Origin: Thioclava sp. ES.031
GTDB lineage: Bacteria; Pseudomonadota; Alphaproteobacteria; Rhodobacterales; Rhodobacteraceae
Assembly (NCBI RefSeq): GCF_002563775.1
Contig: NZ_PDJO01000001.1
Span: forward strand, 1,560,001 to 1,624,000
Direction: 5' to 3'
Length of the DNA: 64,000 nucleotides
Part shown: in pieces, positions 10,370-19,431 of the stretch
How the letters are laid out: every line of letters starts with the position of its first letter
How positions within the stretch are numbered: position 1 is the first letter of the stretch
Notes under the pieces: generated by a model
The model's input: the letters and a program-made list of their open reading frames with translations, nothing else
The model's database searches: none
Told to the model about the DNA's origin: nothing
Made by a program: the position numbers and the translations under genes

Positions 10370-12091
10370 ATGACACAGAGTGCATTGCGGATCACGGCAT
10401 TCGTCTCAGCCGTGATTTTGGGCCAGCTTCCCGCCTACGCGCAGGACGCGACCCCGGAGGAGACGCCCGCAATCGGCGCGCAATCGACGCCTGTCGCGCA
10501 AGGGGCGTCGAAGGCCGCCCATATGAGCGATCCGGTGAAAGAGCTCACCGCCGACCACTCGAAATTCGACCAGCTCAAGGGGCCGTTCGCGTCGGGTTCC
10601 GAGGTGACGGAAGCCTGTCTGTCGTGCCACACCGAGGCCTCCAATCAGGTGATGCATTCGGTCCACTGGACCTGGGAATACCAGAACGAGGCCACGGGCC
10701 AGACGCTCGGCAAAGCGCATGAGATGAACGCGTTTTGCGGCAATGTCGCCTCGAACGAGGTGCGCTGTACCTCGTGCCACACGGGCTATGGCTGGACGGA
10801 CGTGCGTGAGCCGATGCCCGACGATCCGACCAAGGTCGACTGCCTCGTCTGTCACGACAAATCCGGCCAATACGCCAAGCAGGACAACCTCGCGGGCGAG
10901 CCGTCGCTGGAACCGGTGGCCGCGGGCGCGAAGACGATCACCGGCGCGGCCGCCTGGCCCGTCGATCTGGCCGAGGCCGCGCGATCGGTGGGCGCACCGC
11001 CCGGTCGCGACAATTGCGGCAACTGCCACTTCTACGGCGGCGGCGGCGATAACGTGAAGCATGGCGATCTCAGCTCGGCGCTGTTCAACCCGCCGCGCGA
11101 CGTCGATGTCCATATGTCGCCCGACGGTCAGAACTTCACCTGCGAGACCTGCCACGTCTCGGACAAGCACGTCTTCGAGGGCTCGCGCTACGAGACCGAC
11201 GTGATCGACCCGCATCCCGATCGCATGGCGGGCACCGCGCATGACGCGGCCGCCTGCCAGTCCTGCCACACGGACAGCCCGCATGAAGGGCCGAACCCGC
11301 TGATCGCGGCGAAGCTCAACGATCATACCGACACGGTGGCCTGCCAGACCTGCCACATCCCCAGCTTCGCGCGCGGCGGGGTGGCGACGAAAACCGTCTG
11401 GGACTGGTCCACGGCGGGCAAGCTCGACGAGAACGGCAAGCCGATCACCGAAGAGGGCTTCACCCAATCCGACGGCAAGCACCTGCACACCTACATGTCC
11501 AAGAAGGGCAATTTCGAATGGCGCGAGAACGTCACGCCCTATTACGCATGGTCCAACGGCGAGATGACCTTCACCCTGCCGGAGGAAGAGATCGACCCGA
11601 CGCAGGTGGTCGAGATCAACAAGATCGGCGGCAATCCCGGTCAGCCCGACAGCCGCATCTTCCCCTTCAAGCGGATGGTCGGCACGCAGGCCTATGACGT
11701 ACAGCGCAATGTGCTGGCCTATAACAACGTCTATGGCCCCGGCAACGGCACCGCGCTCTGGTCCTATTACGACTGGGAGAAATCGCTCAAGGCGGGCATG
11801 GATTACGCCGGTGTGGAGTATTCGGGCGAGTTCGATTTCGTCCATACCTACATGTACTGGCCGATCACCCATATGGTCGCGCCCGCCGACGATGCGCTGC
11901 AATGCGAAAGCTGCCACACGCAGGGCGGTCGGATGGCCGATCTGGCGGGAATCTACGTTCCCGGCTCGGAAATCAATCTCGGCGGCAAGCTGGGGCTCGC
12001 GATGTTCCTGATGGCGCTTCTGGGGGCCTTGGGCCACGGCGCGCTGCGCCTGATCAACCGCGGCAAGAAGGAGGGAGGCCACCATGGCTGA
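10370..12091 (+). CDS. Octaheme c-type cytochrome, tetrathionate reductase family
   Basis: 573-residue periplasmic multiheme protein with an N-terminal signal peptide (cleavage near AYAQ). It has eight CXXCH heme sites, at about residues 83, 133, 158, 216, 258, 296, 325 and 512. The segments SNEVRCTSCHTGYGW, DCLVCHDKSG and CGNCHFYGGG match the OTR family, whose Shewanella member reduces tetrathionate, nitrite and hydroxylamine in vitro. A C-terminal helix (about 541-562) anchors it in the membrane. The stop overlaps the next gene by 8 bp. The natural substrate is not shown by sequence. Confidence 0.9.
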   Translation: MTQSALRITAFVSAVILGQLPAYAQDATPEETPAIGAQSTPVAQGASKAAHMSDPVKELTADHSKFDQLKGPFASGSEVTEACLSCHTEASNQVMHSVHWTWEYQNEATGQTLGKAHEMNAFCGNVASNEVRCTSCHTGYGWTDVREPMPDDPTKVDCLVCHDKSGQYAKQDNLAGEPSLEPVAAGAKTITGAAAWPVDLAEAARSVGAPPGRDNCGNCHFYGGGGDNVKHGDLSSALFNPPRDVDVHMSPDGQNFTCETCHVSDKHVFEGSRYETDVIDPHPDRMAGTAHDAAACQSCHTDSPHEGPNPLIAAKLNDHTDTVACQTCHIPSFARGGVATKTVWDWSTAGKLDENGKPITEEGFTQSDGKHLHTYMSKKGNFEWRENVTPYYAWSNGEMTFTLPEEEIDPTQVVEINKIGGNPGQPDSRIFPFKRMVGTQAYDVQRNVLAYNNVYGPGNGTALWSYYDWEKSLKAGMDYAGVEYSGEFDFVHTYMYWPITHMVAPADDALQCESCHTQGGRMADLAGIYVPGSEINLGGKLGLAMFLMALLGALGHGALRLINRGKKEGGHHG

Positions 12092-12734
12092 GCATTGCGT
12101 AAAGGTCTATTCGCGCTTCAACCGGCTCTGGCACTGGAGCCAGGTCGCCTCGATCATGCTGCTGTTCTTCACCGGCGCTCGGCTTCTGGGGCTGCATCCG
12201 ATCCTGCCCTTCGGGGCGGCGGTGCTGATCCACACGGTCGTCGCGCTGGCGCTGCTCCTGCTCTGGGCCTTCGCGACCTTCTGGCTGTTCACCACAGGCG
12301 GCTACAAGCAGTTCATCCCGCGCATGCAGGGCATGTGGGAGGTCAGCCGCTTCTACGCTTATGGCGTCTTCAAGGGCGAGGAGCATCCTTATGTGAAGAG
12401 CTACGAGCGGCGGCACAACCCGCTGCAGGCGGCGGCCTATTTCGCGCTCAAGATGATGCTCTTCCCGGCGATCTGGATCTCGGGGCTGGCCTATCTCAGC
12501 TACGGGTTCTGGGATCACCTCGACGGCGGCTCGTTCTGGCTCGAGATCATCGCGAATTTCCACGTCCTCGCGGCCTTCGCCATCGCGAGCTTCGTGGTGG
12601 TCCATGTCTACCTGCTCACCATCGGCCACGGCTTCCGCCAGCATGTTCGGCCCATGGTCTCTGGCTATGAGAAGGTCGATCTGACCCCGGAGGCAGAGGC
12701 CTATTTCCGCCAGCAGGGAAGGGTGCTCGACTGA
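12084..12734 (+). CDS. Membrane cytochrome b (b561/HydC-like) partner of the octaheme cytochrome
   Basis: 216-residue di-heme cytochrome b with about four transmembrane helices and histidines in RFNRLWHWSQ, LIHTVVAL, IANFHVLAAF and VVHVYLL positions. It probably moves electrons between the quinone pool and the octaheme protein encoded immediately upstream. The ATG overlaps the upstream stop, so the two are co-translated. A hairpin terminator follows. Confidence 0.88.
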   Translation: MAEHCVKVYSRFNRLWHWSQVASIMLLFFTGARLLGLHPILPFGAAVLIHTVVALALLLLWAFATFWLFTTGGYKQFIPRMQGMWEVSRFYAYGVFKGEEHPYVKSYERRHNPLQAAAYFALKMMLFPAIWISGLAYLSYGFWDHLDGGSFWLEIIANFHVLAAFAIASFVVVHVYLLTIGHGFRQHVRPMVSGYEKVDLTPEAEAYFRQQGRVLD

Positions 12735-12757
12735 GCATCGCCTCTCAAAGCTACATC

Positions 12758-12784
12758 AAGGCCCCCCACGCGGGGGCCTTTTGC
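12758..12784 (+). terminator. Terminator of the octaheme-cytochrome b operon
   Basis: AAGGCCCCC and GGGGGCCTT form a 9-bp stem with a short loop, followed by Ts. Confidence 0.75.
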
Positions 12785-12820
12785 TGTCTGCGGTTCGGGG
12801 TAGCCCCCGGCAGGGCCGAC

Positions 12821-12851
12821 AAAGAAAAACGCCGCTCGGGAAAGCGGCGTT
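12821..12851 (-). terminator. Terminator of the DUF882 gene
   Basis: Stem AACGCCGCT/AGCGGCGTT with a 6-nt loop; the minus strand continues with a T-rich run (from AAAGAAAAA on the plus strand). Confidence 0.7.
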
Positions 12852-12879
12852 CGGGTCAGTCCGGCGAGGTGCGCGAGGC

Positions 12880-13434
12880 TCAGGAGCCCCAGTGCCGCAC
12901 CGGGCCGCAATCCATGTGAACGAAGTTCGAGCGCGAGTATTTGCCAACGCCGCCAGCGTGGCAGGCGGCGGCCGCCTTGTACATCTGGCTGACCGAGCGC
13001 GACTTCAGCCGCAGGTCCATCGCCAGACCCTGCATGTGCAGCGAGTTCTTCGCGACGCCCTTCGAGCGGGCGCGCAGCATGGCGTTGGTCTTGGGCGAGC
13101 GGTAACCCGACAGAAGCATATAGGGTTCGCGCGAATCCATCAGGTTGTGCGCGGCGGCCGCGATGTCCACGGTGCGCGCGTCGATGTTCTTCAGCTGATT
13201 GGTGCGCCAGTCGCGGGCGAAATAGGTGATCTCTTTCAGCGCGTCGGGGATATACTCGCCTTCGATCCAGTAAACGGTGTCGAGCGTCTCGCCGGTACGA
13301 CCGTTATACATCTTGATCCGTCGGATGTCCCCTGCGCCCTTGAGTAGACCGAAAGCGTTACTCATGGTGGGGGCCGCCGTTACCATGGTCGCAGCAAATG
13401 CGCCCAGAAGGCCGCGCCGGGAAATCGTCGTCAT
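12880..13434 (-). CDS. DUF882 (YcbK-like, M15-type) exported protein
   Basis: 184-residue protein with a twin-arginine signal (SRRGLLGAF). It has the metallopeptidase-like M15/DUF882 fold: SGYRSPKTN, the zinc motif SLHMQGLAMDL and NFVHMDCG near the C-terminus. It is probably a peptidoglycan-related enzyme in the periplasm. It is divergent from the L,D-transpeptidase gene, which fits a shared role in cell-wall remodelling. Confidence 0.88.
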   Translation of the reverse strand: MTTISRRGLLGAFAATMVTAAPTMSNAFGLLKGAGDIRRIKMYNGRTGETLDTVYWIEGEYIPDALKEITYFARDWRTNQLKNIDARTVDIAAAAHNLMDSREPYMLLSGYRSPKTNAMLRARSKGVAKNSLHMQGLAMDLRLKSRSVSQMYKAAAACHAGGVGKYSRSNFVHMDCGPVRHWGS

Positions 13435-13803
13435 AGCAAGTTCCTGTGTTCGCCTGTCTCTCGATTTTCCCCGCCCTGTTTCGGGCGGTTGAGGGATGGT
13501 AGACCCAAACTTCTTACTCCTTATGGCATAGACCTATTAACCGATAAAGAACGGAACTGGTGCATCTTTGCCATAAGGGGCCGGGTCGGCAAAAAATCGC
13601 CTGCTGGTAGTAAAAATACGCTCACGTCCTTGTGGGAACGGCGCGAGGGACGGGTCCGAGACGGCGGAAAGGCGCTGTTGCGCCCCTGCATCGCTGATCG
13701 CGCCTCGACTCCTATCGTTGCGCACACGCAACGCTTTGCTGGACAGATGGGGGTAAGTTTGGAACATCTGGAACGATAAGGTCGGGGCAGGGGTTTAGAC
13801 GCT
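13435..13803. other. Divergent promoter region, DUF882 gene and L,D-transpeptidase gene
   Basis: 369 bp. GGGGCAGGGG lies shortly before the ATG at 13804. No other gene-like feature, strong palindrome or RNA structure was recognised. Confidence 0.4.
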
Positions 13804-15444
13804 ATGACGCGCAATTTCCGTAAGATAGGGCTGGCCTTCGCGCTAGCTACGCTCGCCGCCGGCGCCCAGGCGCAAGGCACTGCCCAGATTGCAGCGCAAG
13901 GGGCCATGTCGCCATTGGCGGGGGTCGAGCTTTCGGGCTTCACCCAGGCCGTGGCCGAAGCTGCGGCTGACAATCCCGCTCTGGCGGCCTTCTATGCTGC
14001 CCGCGATTACCGTCCGATCTGGACCGCCGCCGAGGATGCGGGCCGCCGCGCGGCTTTCATGCGCGCGCTCGATCTGTCGGCGATGCAGGGGCTGCCCACG
14101 GCGCATTACGACCCCGAGGGGCTGCGTGTCGCCTTCGCCGCCGTCCAGTCCGAGCGTCAGCGCGGGCTGCTCGAAGTGAAGATGAGCCGTATCTTCCTCG
14201 ATTACGCCCATGACCTGTCGCATGGCGTGCTCGACCCGCACAGCGTCATCTCCGATATCAAGCGCGAACCCAAACGCGCCGATCCCGAAGCCCGGATGAC
14301 GGCCTTCGCCGCTTCGACCAACCCGGCGCTGTTCCTGCGTGAGCTCGCGCCGCAGATGCCGCAATATGCGCAGCTGGTGAAAGCGCGCCTCGATCTGGAG
14401 CATCAGATCGAAGCGGGCGGCTGGGGGCCGACGGTGCCCGGCACCAAGCTCGAGCCCGGCGATAGCGGGCCGGACGTGGTGGCACTGCGCGACAGGCTGC
14501 AGCGGATGGGCTATCTGGGCCGCTCTGCCAGCGCGACCTATGACGCCGAGATGCAAAAGGCCGTGCAGGCCTATCAGACCGATCAGGGGCTCGCGACCGA
14601 TGGCGTGGCCGGGCCGAGCACGCTGGGCGAGATCAACAAGAGCCCCGAGGCGCGGATGAAAGCCATCCTCGTCGCGATGGAGCGTCTGCGCTGGATGAAC
14701 GGCATCGATTTCTCGGGCCGCTACGTCTGGGTCAACATCACCGATTTCTCGGTGCGCGTGGTCGATCACGGCAAGACTATCTTCCGCTCGGTCACGGTGG
14801 TCGGGCAGAACAGCTCGGACCGCCGCACGCCGGAGTTTTCCGACGAGATGGAGCGGATGGTCATCAACCCGGCCTGGCATGTGCCGCGCTCGATCGTGAC
14901 CAAGGAATACCTGCCGCAGATGCAGCGCAATCCGAATGCGGCGAGCCAGCTTCAGCTGATCGACAGCCGGGGCCGGGTGGTGCCGCGCTCGGCGGTGGAT
15001 TTCGCCGCCTATAACGCGCGCAACTTCCCCTTCGCGATGAAGCAGCCGCCGTCGAACCGCAACGCGCTGGGGCTGGTGAAATTCCTGTTCCCGAACCGCT
15101 GGAACATCTACCTGCACGACACGCCGTCGAAATCGCTCTTCAAGAAAGAGACGCGGGCGTTCAGCCATGGTTGCGTGCGCGTCGGCGACCCCTTCGATCT
15201 GGCCTACACGCTTCTGGGCGCGCAAAGCGACAATCCTGAAGCGGAGTTCAAGCGCATCCTCAATTCGGGGCGCGAGACGATCGTGCCGCTGGAAAAGCAC
15301 GTGCCTGTGCATCTGACCTATTTCACCGCCTGGCCGACCGCGTCGGGGCATGTCGAGTATCGCCGCGACGTCTATGGGCGTGACGCGATCCTCTTCAACG
15401 CCTTGCAAAAGGCCGGGGTGGAATTGGGCACGCAGGACAGCTAA
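13804..15444 (+). CDS. L,D-transpeptidase (YcbB/LdtD-like)
   Basis: 546-residue exported enzyme that makes meso-DAP to meso-DAP cross-links in peptidoglycan. An N-terminal signal peptide ends near AQAQ. A scaffold domain follows, then a peptidoglycan-binding domain (DSGPDVVALRDRLQRMGYL, about 220-280). The C-terminal YkuD catalytic domain has the YLHDTPSK and SHGCVRV motifs with the catalytic cysteine. The length is usual for the YcbB class. LpxD follows 56 bp downstream. Confidence 0.93.
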   Translation: MTRNFRKIGLAFALATLAAGAQAQGTAQIAAQGAMSPLAGVELSGFTQAVAEAAADNPALAAFYAARDYRPIWTAAEDAGRRAAFMRALDLSAMQGLPTAHYDPEGLRVAFAAVQSERQRGLLEVKMSRIFLDYAHDLSHGVLDPHSVISDIKREPKRADPEARMTAFAASTNPALFLRELAPQMPQYAQLVKARLDLEHQIEAGGWGPTVPGTKLEPGDSGPDVVALRDRLQRMGYLGRSASATYDAEMQKAVQAYQTDQGLATDGVAGPSTLGEINKSPEARMKAILVAMERLRWMNGIDFSGRYVWVNITDFSVRVVDHGKTIFRSVTVVGQNSSDRRTPEFSDEMERMVINPAWHVPRSIVTKEYLPQMQRNPNAASQLQLIDSRGRVVPRSAVDFAAYNARNFPFAMKQPPSNRNALGLVKFLFPNRWNIYLHDTPSKSLFKKETRAFSHGCVRVGDPFDLAYTLLGAQSDNPEAEFKRILNSGRETIVPLEKHVPVHLTYFTAWPTASGHVEYRRDVYGRDAILFNALQKAGVELGTQDS

Positions 15445-15500
15445 ATCTCTGGCAACGGGGGCGGCAAGCGCGCCCCCATGCGACCATGAGAGGATCGGCC

Positions 15501-16601
15501 ATGTCCCAGACAATCGAGCATATCGCGCAGGCGCTGAACGCCCGCGCCGAAGGCGACCTGTCGATCGAGGTGACCGGCGCGTCCGAGCCTGCGACGGCGG
15601 GGCCCGACCAGATCGCCCTCGCGATGAGCGAGAAATACGCCGAAGGACTGCGCGAGGGTAAGGCCCGCGCGGCGCTTCTGTGGGAAGGTGCGGACTGGCG
15701 TGCGCTCGGGCTGGAGGCGGCGGTTTTCGTGACCCGCCCGCGTCTCGCCATGGCGGGGCTGTCGAAAGCTTTCGATCCCGGTCCCATCGTCGAGCCCGGC
15801 ATCCATCCGACCTGTGTGATCGACCCGACCGCCATCATCGGCAAGGATGCCGCTATCGGCCCCTTCACCGTGATCGGCAAGGAGGTGAAGATCGGCCCGA
15901 ATGCGCGGATCGTGGGGCAGGTGACCATCGCGGAAGGCGCGCAGATCGGTGCTGACGCGCTGATCTATCCCGGCGCGCGGATCGGCGCGCGGGTGCTGAT
16001 CGGCGACCGGCTGGTCTGTCAGCCCGGCGCGGTGATCGGCTCGGACGGGTTCTCCTTTGTCACGCCCGATCCCTCCGGCGTCGAGGAAATCCGCCACACG
16101 CTGGAGCAGCGCGAAGAGATCACCGAGCAGAAATGGTTCCGCATCCACTCGCTCGGCACGGTCGAGATCGGCGACGATGTCGAGATCGGCGCCAATGCCT
16201 GTATCGACCGCGGCACGGTGCGCGCAACCGCCATCGGCTCGGGCAGCAAGCTCGATAACATGGTTCATATCGGCCACAACGTGCAGGTGGGCGAGGATTG
16301 CCTGCTCTGCGGTCAGGTCGGCATCGCGGGCTCGACCCGGATCGGGCACCGCGTGGTACTGGCAGGGCAATGCGGCGTCTCGGACAACATCACCGTGGGC
16401 GATGACGTCATCGCGGCGGGCGGCACCAATATCTACACCAACGTCCCCAAAGGCCGTACGATCTGGGGGAGCCCGGCGGTGAAGATGGAAACGCAGCTCG
16501 AGATCAACAAATCTGTCCGCAGATTGCCGAGATTGTTTGCGCAAATGGCCGAGCTTCGAGAAACTGTTACGAAACTCACGCAAAAAGGCGGCACGGAGTA
16601 A
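15501..16601 (+). CDS. lpxD: UDP-3-O-acylglucosamine N-acyltransferase LpxD
   Basis: 366-residue cytoplasmic enzyme that transfers a 3-hydroxyacyl chain from acyl carrier protein to UDP-3-O-acylglucosamine in lipid A synthesis. An N-terminal LpxD domain is followed by a left-handed beta-helix of hexapeptide repeats (for example IGKDAAIGPFTVIG). The catalytic histidine is in HIGHNVQ. The start at 15501 is chosen because AGAGG lies 7 bp upstream; an ATG at 15486 is less likely. An acyl carrier protein gene follows 8 bp downstream. Confidence 0.94.
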   Translation: MSQTIEHIAQALNARAEGDLSIEVTGASEPATAGPDQIALAMSEKYAEGLREGKARAALLWEGADWRALGLEAAVFVTRPRLAMAGLSKAFDPGPIVEPGIHPTCVIDPTAIIGKDAAIGPFTVIGKEVKIGPNARIVGQVTIAEGAQIGADALIYPGARIGARVLIGDRLVCQPGAVIGSDGFSFVTPDPSGVEEIRHTLEQREEITEQKWFRIHSLGTVEIGDDVEIGANACIDRGTVRATAIGSGSKLDNMVHIGHNVQVGEDCLLCGQVGIAGSTRIGHRVVLAGQCGVSDNITVGDDVIAAGGTNIYTNVPKGRTIWGSPAVKMETQLEINKSVRRLPRLFAQMAELRETVTKLTQKGGTE

Positions 16602-16609
16602 CCCCAGAT

Positions 16610-16891
16610 ATGAGGCCAGACGTGCAAGACCAGGTTTTCTCGATCATCGCCCGCGAAGCCCTTCGTGAGCCCTCCGAACTTTCGCCCGAGATGACGCTCG
16701 ACGAACTGGGGCTCGATAGCCTCGGCCTCGTCGAAGTGATCTTCGCCATCGAAGAGGCCTTCGACGTCTCGGTGCCGTTCAACGCCAACGAACCCGCCGC
16801 CTCGCAATTCGACATGTCCTCGATCGGGGCGATCGTGGGCGCGGTGGAGCGTCTCGTCTCGGGCGGCAAGCCGTCGACCGCCGTCGCCTGA
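16610..16891 (+). CDS. Acyl carrier protein (lpxD-linked)
   Basis: 93-residue carrier protein with the phosphopantetheine serine in LGLDSLGLVEVIFAIEE. It is a second-type ACP rather than the housekeeping AcpP, whose gene normally sits by fabG and fabF. It lies between lpxD and a ketosynthase whose start overlaps its stop. Together they suggest a dedicated acyl supply for lipid A, by analogy with rhizobial AcpXL; this is inference. Confidence 0.88.
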   Translation: MRPDVQDQVFSIIAREALREPSELSPEMTLDELGLDSLGLVEVIFAIEEAFDVSVPFNANEPAASQFDMSSIGAIVGAVERLVSGGKPSTAVA

Positions 16892-18096
16892 TGCGGCGCG
16901 TCGTCATCACGGGCGCGGGCACGATCAACGCGCTCGGCGAGGGCGTTGCGGCAACCAAGGCGGCCATGGCGGAGGGGCGCAGCGGCATCGGGCCGCTCAG
17001 CTTCCAGGATGTAGAGCGGCTGAGCATCCGCATCGGCGGTCAGATCCGCGGCTATGACGCGTCTGACCGCTTCACCTCGGCGCAGCTCGCGCAATACGAC
17101 CCCTTCACCCAATACGCGCTGATCTCCGGCGCGGAGGCGATGGCGCAGGCGGGGTTGGAGGCAGCTCCCGATCCCGCGCGCTGGGGCTGCATCGTCGGGT
17201 CCGCAGGCGGCGGGCATGCGACCGCGAACAATGCCTATCGCGCTGTTTTCGCAGATCAAAAGAGCCGCGTTCACCCGCTGACCGTGCCGAAGCTGATGGC
17301 CAATGCCGCGCCCTCGCATCTCTCGATCCGCTACGGGCTGCAGGGGCCGAGCTTTGCCGTCGCCACTGCCTGCGCCAGCTCCAACCACGCCATCGGCCTC
17401 GCGTTCCAGATGGTGCGTTCGGGCATGGCCGAGGGGATGCTAGCGGGTGGCTCTGAGGCGATGCTCAATTTCGGCGGGCTGAAAGCGTGGGAGGGGCTGC
17501 GGGTAATGTCGCCCGATGGCTGCCGCCCGTTCTCGGCAGATCGCAACGGCATGGTGCAGGGCGAGGGCGCAGGCGTCTTCGTGATCGAGACGCTGGAGAG
17601 CGCCGAGGCGCGTGGCGCGCAGCCCTTGGCCGAGATTGCGGGCTTCGCGATGAATTCCGATGCGCGTGATGTCGTGATGCCGTCGCTCGACAGCGCGACC
17701 GCCGCGATCATCGGCGCGCTGAGTGATGCGGGCATGGCGCCCGAAGAGGTCGGCTATATCAACGCCCACGGCACCGGCACGGCAGCCAATGATCGGATCG
17801 AGACCGCCGCGATCCGCGCGGCGCTCGGCCCAGCGGCCGATCAGGTCGCGGTCAGCTCGACCAAGGCGCTGCACGGCCATTGCATCGGCGGCACGGGCGC
17901 GGTGGAGCTGATCGCCTGCCTGATGGCGCTTGGCGACGGGGTGATCGCGCCCACGGCGAATTACGCCACCCCCGATCCCGACTGCGATCTGGATTATGTG
18001 CCCAACACCGCCCGCAAGCAGCAGGTCGGCGCGGCGCTCTCGAATGCCTTCGCTTTCGGCGGGCTCAACGCGGTTCTGGCCTTGCGCACGATATAA
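16891..18096 (+). CDS. Beta-ketoacyl-ACP synthase II-like
   Basis: 401-residue condensing enzyme that extends acyl-ACP with malonyl-ACP. The active-site cysteine (about 161) is in ATACASSNHA, with histidines in NAHGTGT (about 293) and LHGH (about 330) and lysine 325 just before. All catalytic residues are intact. The start overlaps the ACP stop (TGATG), so it probably works on that ACP. A terminator follows 10 bp after the stop. Confidence 0.92.
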   Translation: MRRVVITGAGTINALGEGVAATKAAMAEGRSGIGPLSFQDVERLSIRIGGQIRGYDASDRFTSAQLAQYDPFTQYALISGAEAMAQAGLEAAPDPARWGCIVGSAGGGHATANNAYRAVFADQKSRVHPLTVPKLMANAAPSHLSIRYGLQGPSFAVATACASSNHAIGLAFQMVRSGMAEGMLAGGSEAMLNFGGLKAWEGLRVMSPDGCRPFSADRNGMVQGEGAGVFVIETLESAEARGAQPLAEIAGFAMNSDARDVVMPSLDSATAAIIGALSDAGMAPEEVGYINAHGTGTAANDRIETAAIRAALGPAADQVAVSSTKALHGHCIGGTGAVELIACLMALGDGVIAPTANYATPDPDCDLDYVPNTARKQQVGAALSNAFAFGGLNAVLALRTI

Positions 18097-18102
18097 AAAC
18101 GC

Positions 18103-18136
18103 CGCGCCCGGTTTGGGCGCGGCGTCTTAAATTTCA
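18103..18136 (+). terminator. Terminator of the lpxD-ACP-ketosynthase operon
   Basis: AACGCCGCGCCC and GGGCGCGGCGTCTT form a long stem around a GGTTT loop. The A- and T-rich flanks allow it to serve the convergent IalB gene as well. Confidence 0.65.
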
Positions 18137-18168
18137 AACGGTTGCGAGCCGAAGCTCATCCATCCAGC

Positions 18169-18870
18169 TTACTTCTGAACGCCGTTTTCCTTGTTGGTTT
18201 TCACGGTTTCGTCGAAGGCTTTGGTGAAGCCTTTGAGCGAGATATCCGCTTTCACCTTCTGCTGCGGGTTGGCCAGCGGCGTGATCGTGATCGTCGCCTT
18301 GCTGCCCTTCTTGAGCGAGTCGAGCTCGGCGTTGCTGACGCCGAAGCGGGCGAAGCAGCCCATCATGCGCGGGTCGCAGAAGGAATAGGGGTAGACCATC
18401 GGCTTGCCGCCATCGACCTGCAGCACCAGGTTCTGCGACAGCAGGGTCTGCATCGGCACCATGATGGTGAGGCCAGCGGCGGCCTGGCTGCCATCGGGCA
18501 GGCCGATCACCGAGATGTCGGCCACGTTGCCGCCATTCTGGTCCTTGATCACCTGATACATCTGGCAGGGATCCTTGCCGTCGGGCGACTTGGCGCATTG
18601 CAGCTGCCAGTCTTCGTAGGTCGCCTTGATGTAGGTCTGCGGCTCCTGCGGCTTCTGGGCCTGCTGGTCGGCGCCGGGCATCGTCGGCGTGGCGTCAGCG
18701 CCAGTCGCGGGTGCCTGATCGGTGCTGGTCGCATCCGCGGCCGGGGCCGTCGTGCCCGCATCCGCCGAGGGCGTCGTGGTCGTGTCGCTCGAGGTGGTAT
18801 CTTGCGCCCACGCCCCGCTTGCAAGGCCGAGGGCCAGTGCGAGGGCGAGCGGTTTCGTCAGTTGAGACAT
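18169..18870 (-). CDS. Invasion-associated locus B (IalB) family protein
   Basis: 233-residue exported protein. A signal peptide ends near AWAQ. A low-complexity Thr/Ala/Asp-rich linker (about residues 25-75) precedes the IalB domain, which contains EDWQLQCA, a cysteine pair in DPCQMYQV, and SFCDPRMMGCF. The family is periplasmic and of uncertain function in non-pathogens. The start at 18870 has AGGAGAAGAG upstream; an upstream in-frame ATG would add an unlikely N-terminus. Confidence 0.87.
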   Translation of the reverse strand: MSQLTKPLALALALGLASGAWAQDTTSSDTTTTPSADAGTTAPAADATSTDQAPATGADATPTMPGADQQAQKPQEPQTYIKATYEDWQLQCAKSPDGKDPCQMYQVIKDQNGGNVADISVIGLPDGSQAAAGLTIMVPMQTLLSQNLVLQVDGGKPMVYPYSFCDPRMMGCFARFGVSNAELDSLKKGSKATITITPLANPQQKVKADISLKGFTKAFDETVKTNKENGVQK

Positions 18871-19117
18871 ATTACTCTTCTCCTGAAACGTATTGGTCGA
18901 AGGCTTAACACGGGTCCGGGCCACTGTCAGTGGCGAATTCCGCAGCGGCGCTCACGGATCGGCGGCAAACTGCCACAGTTTCGTGAGCCTTTCGACGGCC
19001 TGCATCGGCGCTGGCGCAGGCGGGGGATTTCGCGGAAAGGCCGGGGGCGATTCAGCCGCGTCTCGCGCGGGCCGGATCGGGTGTTTCGAGGGCGCGAAAG
19101 CTGGGCTTTCCAAGCGA

Positions 19118-19146
19118 AAGGGGCCCGTTCAGGACCCCTTCCTTTT
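19118..19146 (+). terminator. Unassigned plus-strand terminator-like hairpin
   Basis: AAGGGGCCC and GGACCCCTT form a 9-bp stem with one mismatch, followed by CCTTTT. No plus-strand gene lies upstream of it within this gap. Confidence 0.4.
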
Positions 19147-19280
19147 CCCCCTGTCGGACTGGCCGACTTCGTCATTGCCGGTACGCTAGGCCGGAATTTT
19201 TCACAGGTCAACAGGCAAAGTTGAGGAAGTGTGACAGGCGGTGAGGCGATGAACTCCGGGACGCAATCCCTTGGCACAGA

Positions 19281-19431
19281 AGAAAAAGACCGCGCCAAGC
19301 GTGGCGCGGCCAGTTCAACAGGGAGGAAGCGCCCCCATCCGCGCAAAAGCGTACTCCGGGGGCAGGATCAGACTGGCGCAAAAGGGTTAAGGTAGTATTG
19401 TCGGAGCCGAAATTTGTTTGGCGAGGGCAAG
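19281..19431 (-). ncRNA. Candidate small RNA on the minus strand
   Basis: A stem CCGCGCCA/TGGCGCGG (19290-19309) followed on the minus strand by TCTTTTTCTT is a good terminator, but no minus-strand gene precedes it. A transcript starting near the ATPase promoter would be about 120-150 nt. It would carry CTTCCTCCCT, an anti-Shine-Dalgarno-like stretch, just before the terminator. The promoter is not identified. Confidence 0.3.

Larger units (their letters stand above)
18871..19431. other. Long intergenic region with two unassigned terminator-like hairpins
   Basis: 561 bp between ialB (minus) and the HerA-like ATPase gene (plus). No coding frame is supported. One hairpin with a T-run points rightwards (19118-19146) and one points leftwards (19281-19309). 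Neither has a gene on its strand to terminate, so small RNAs are possible. Confidence 0.45.
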
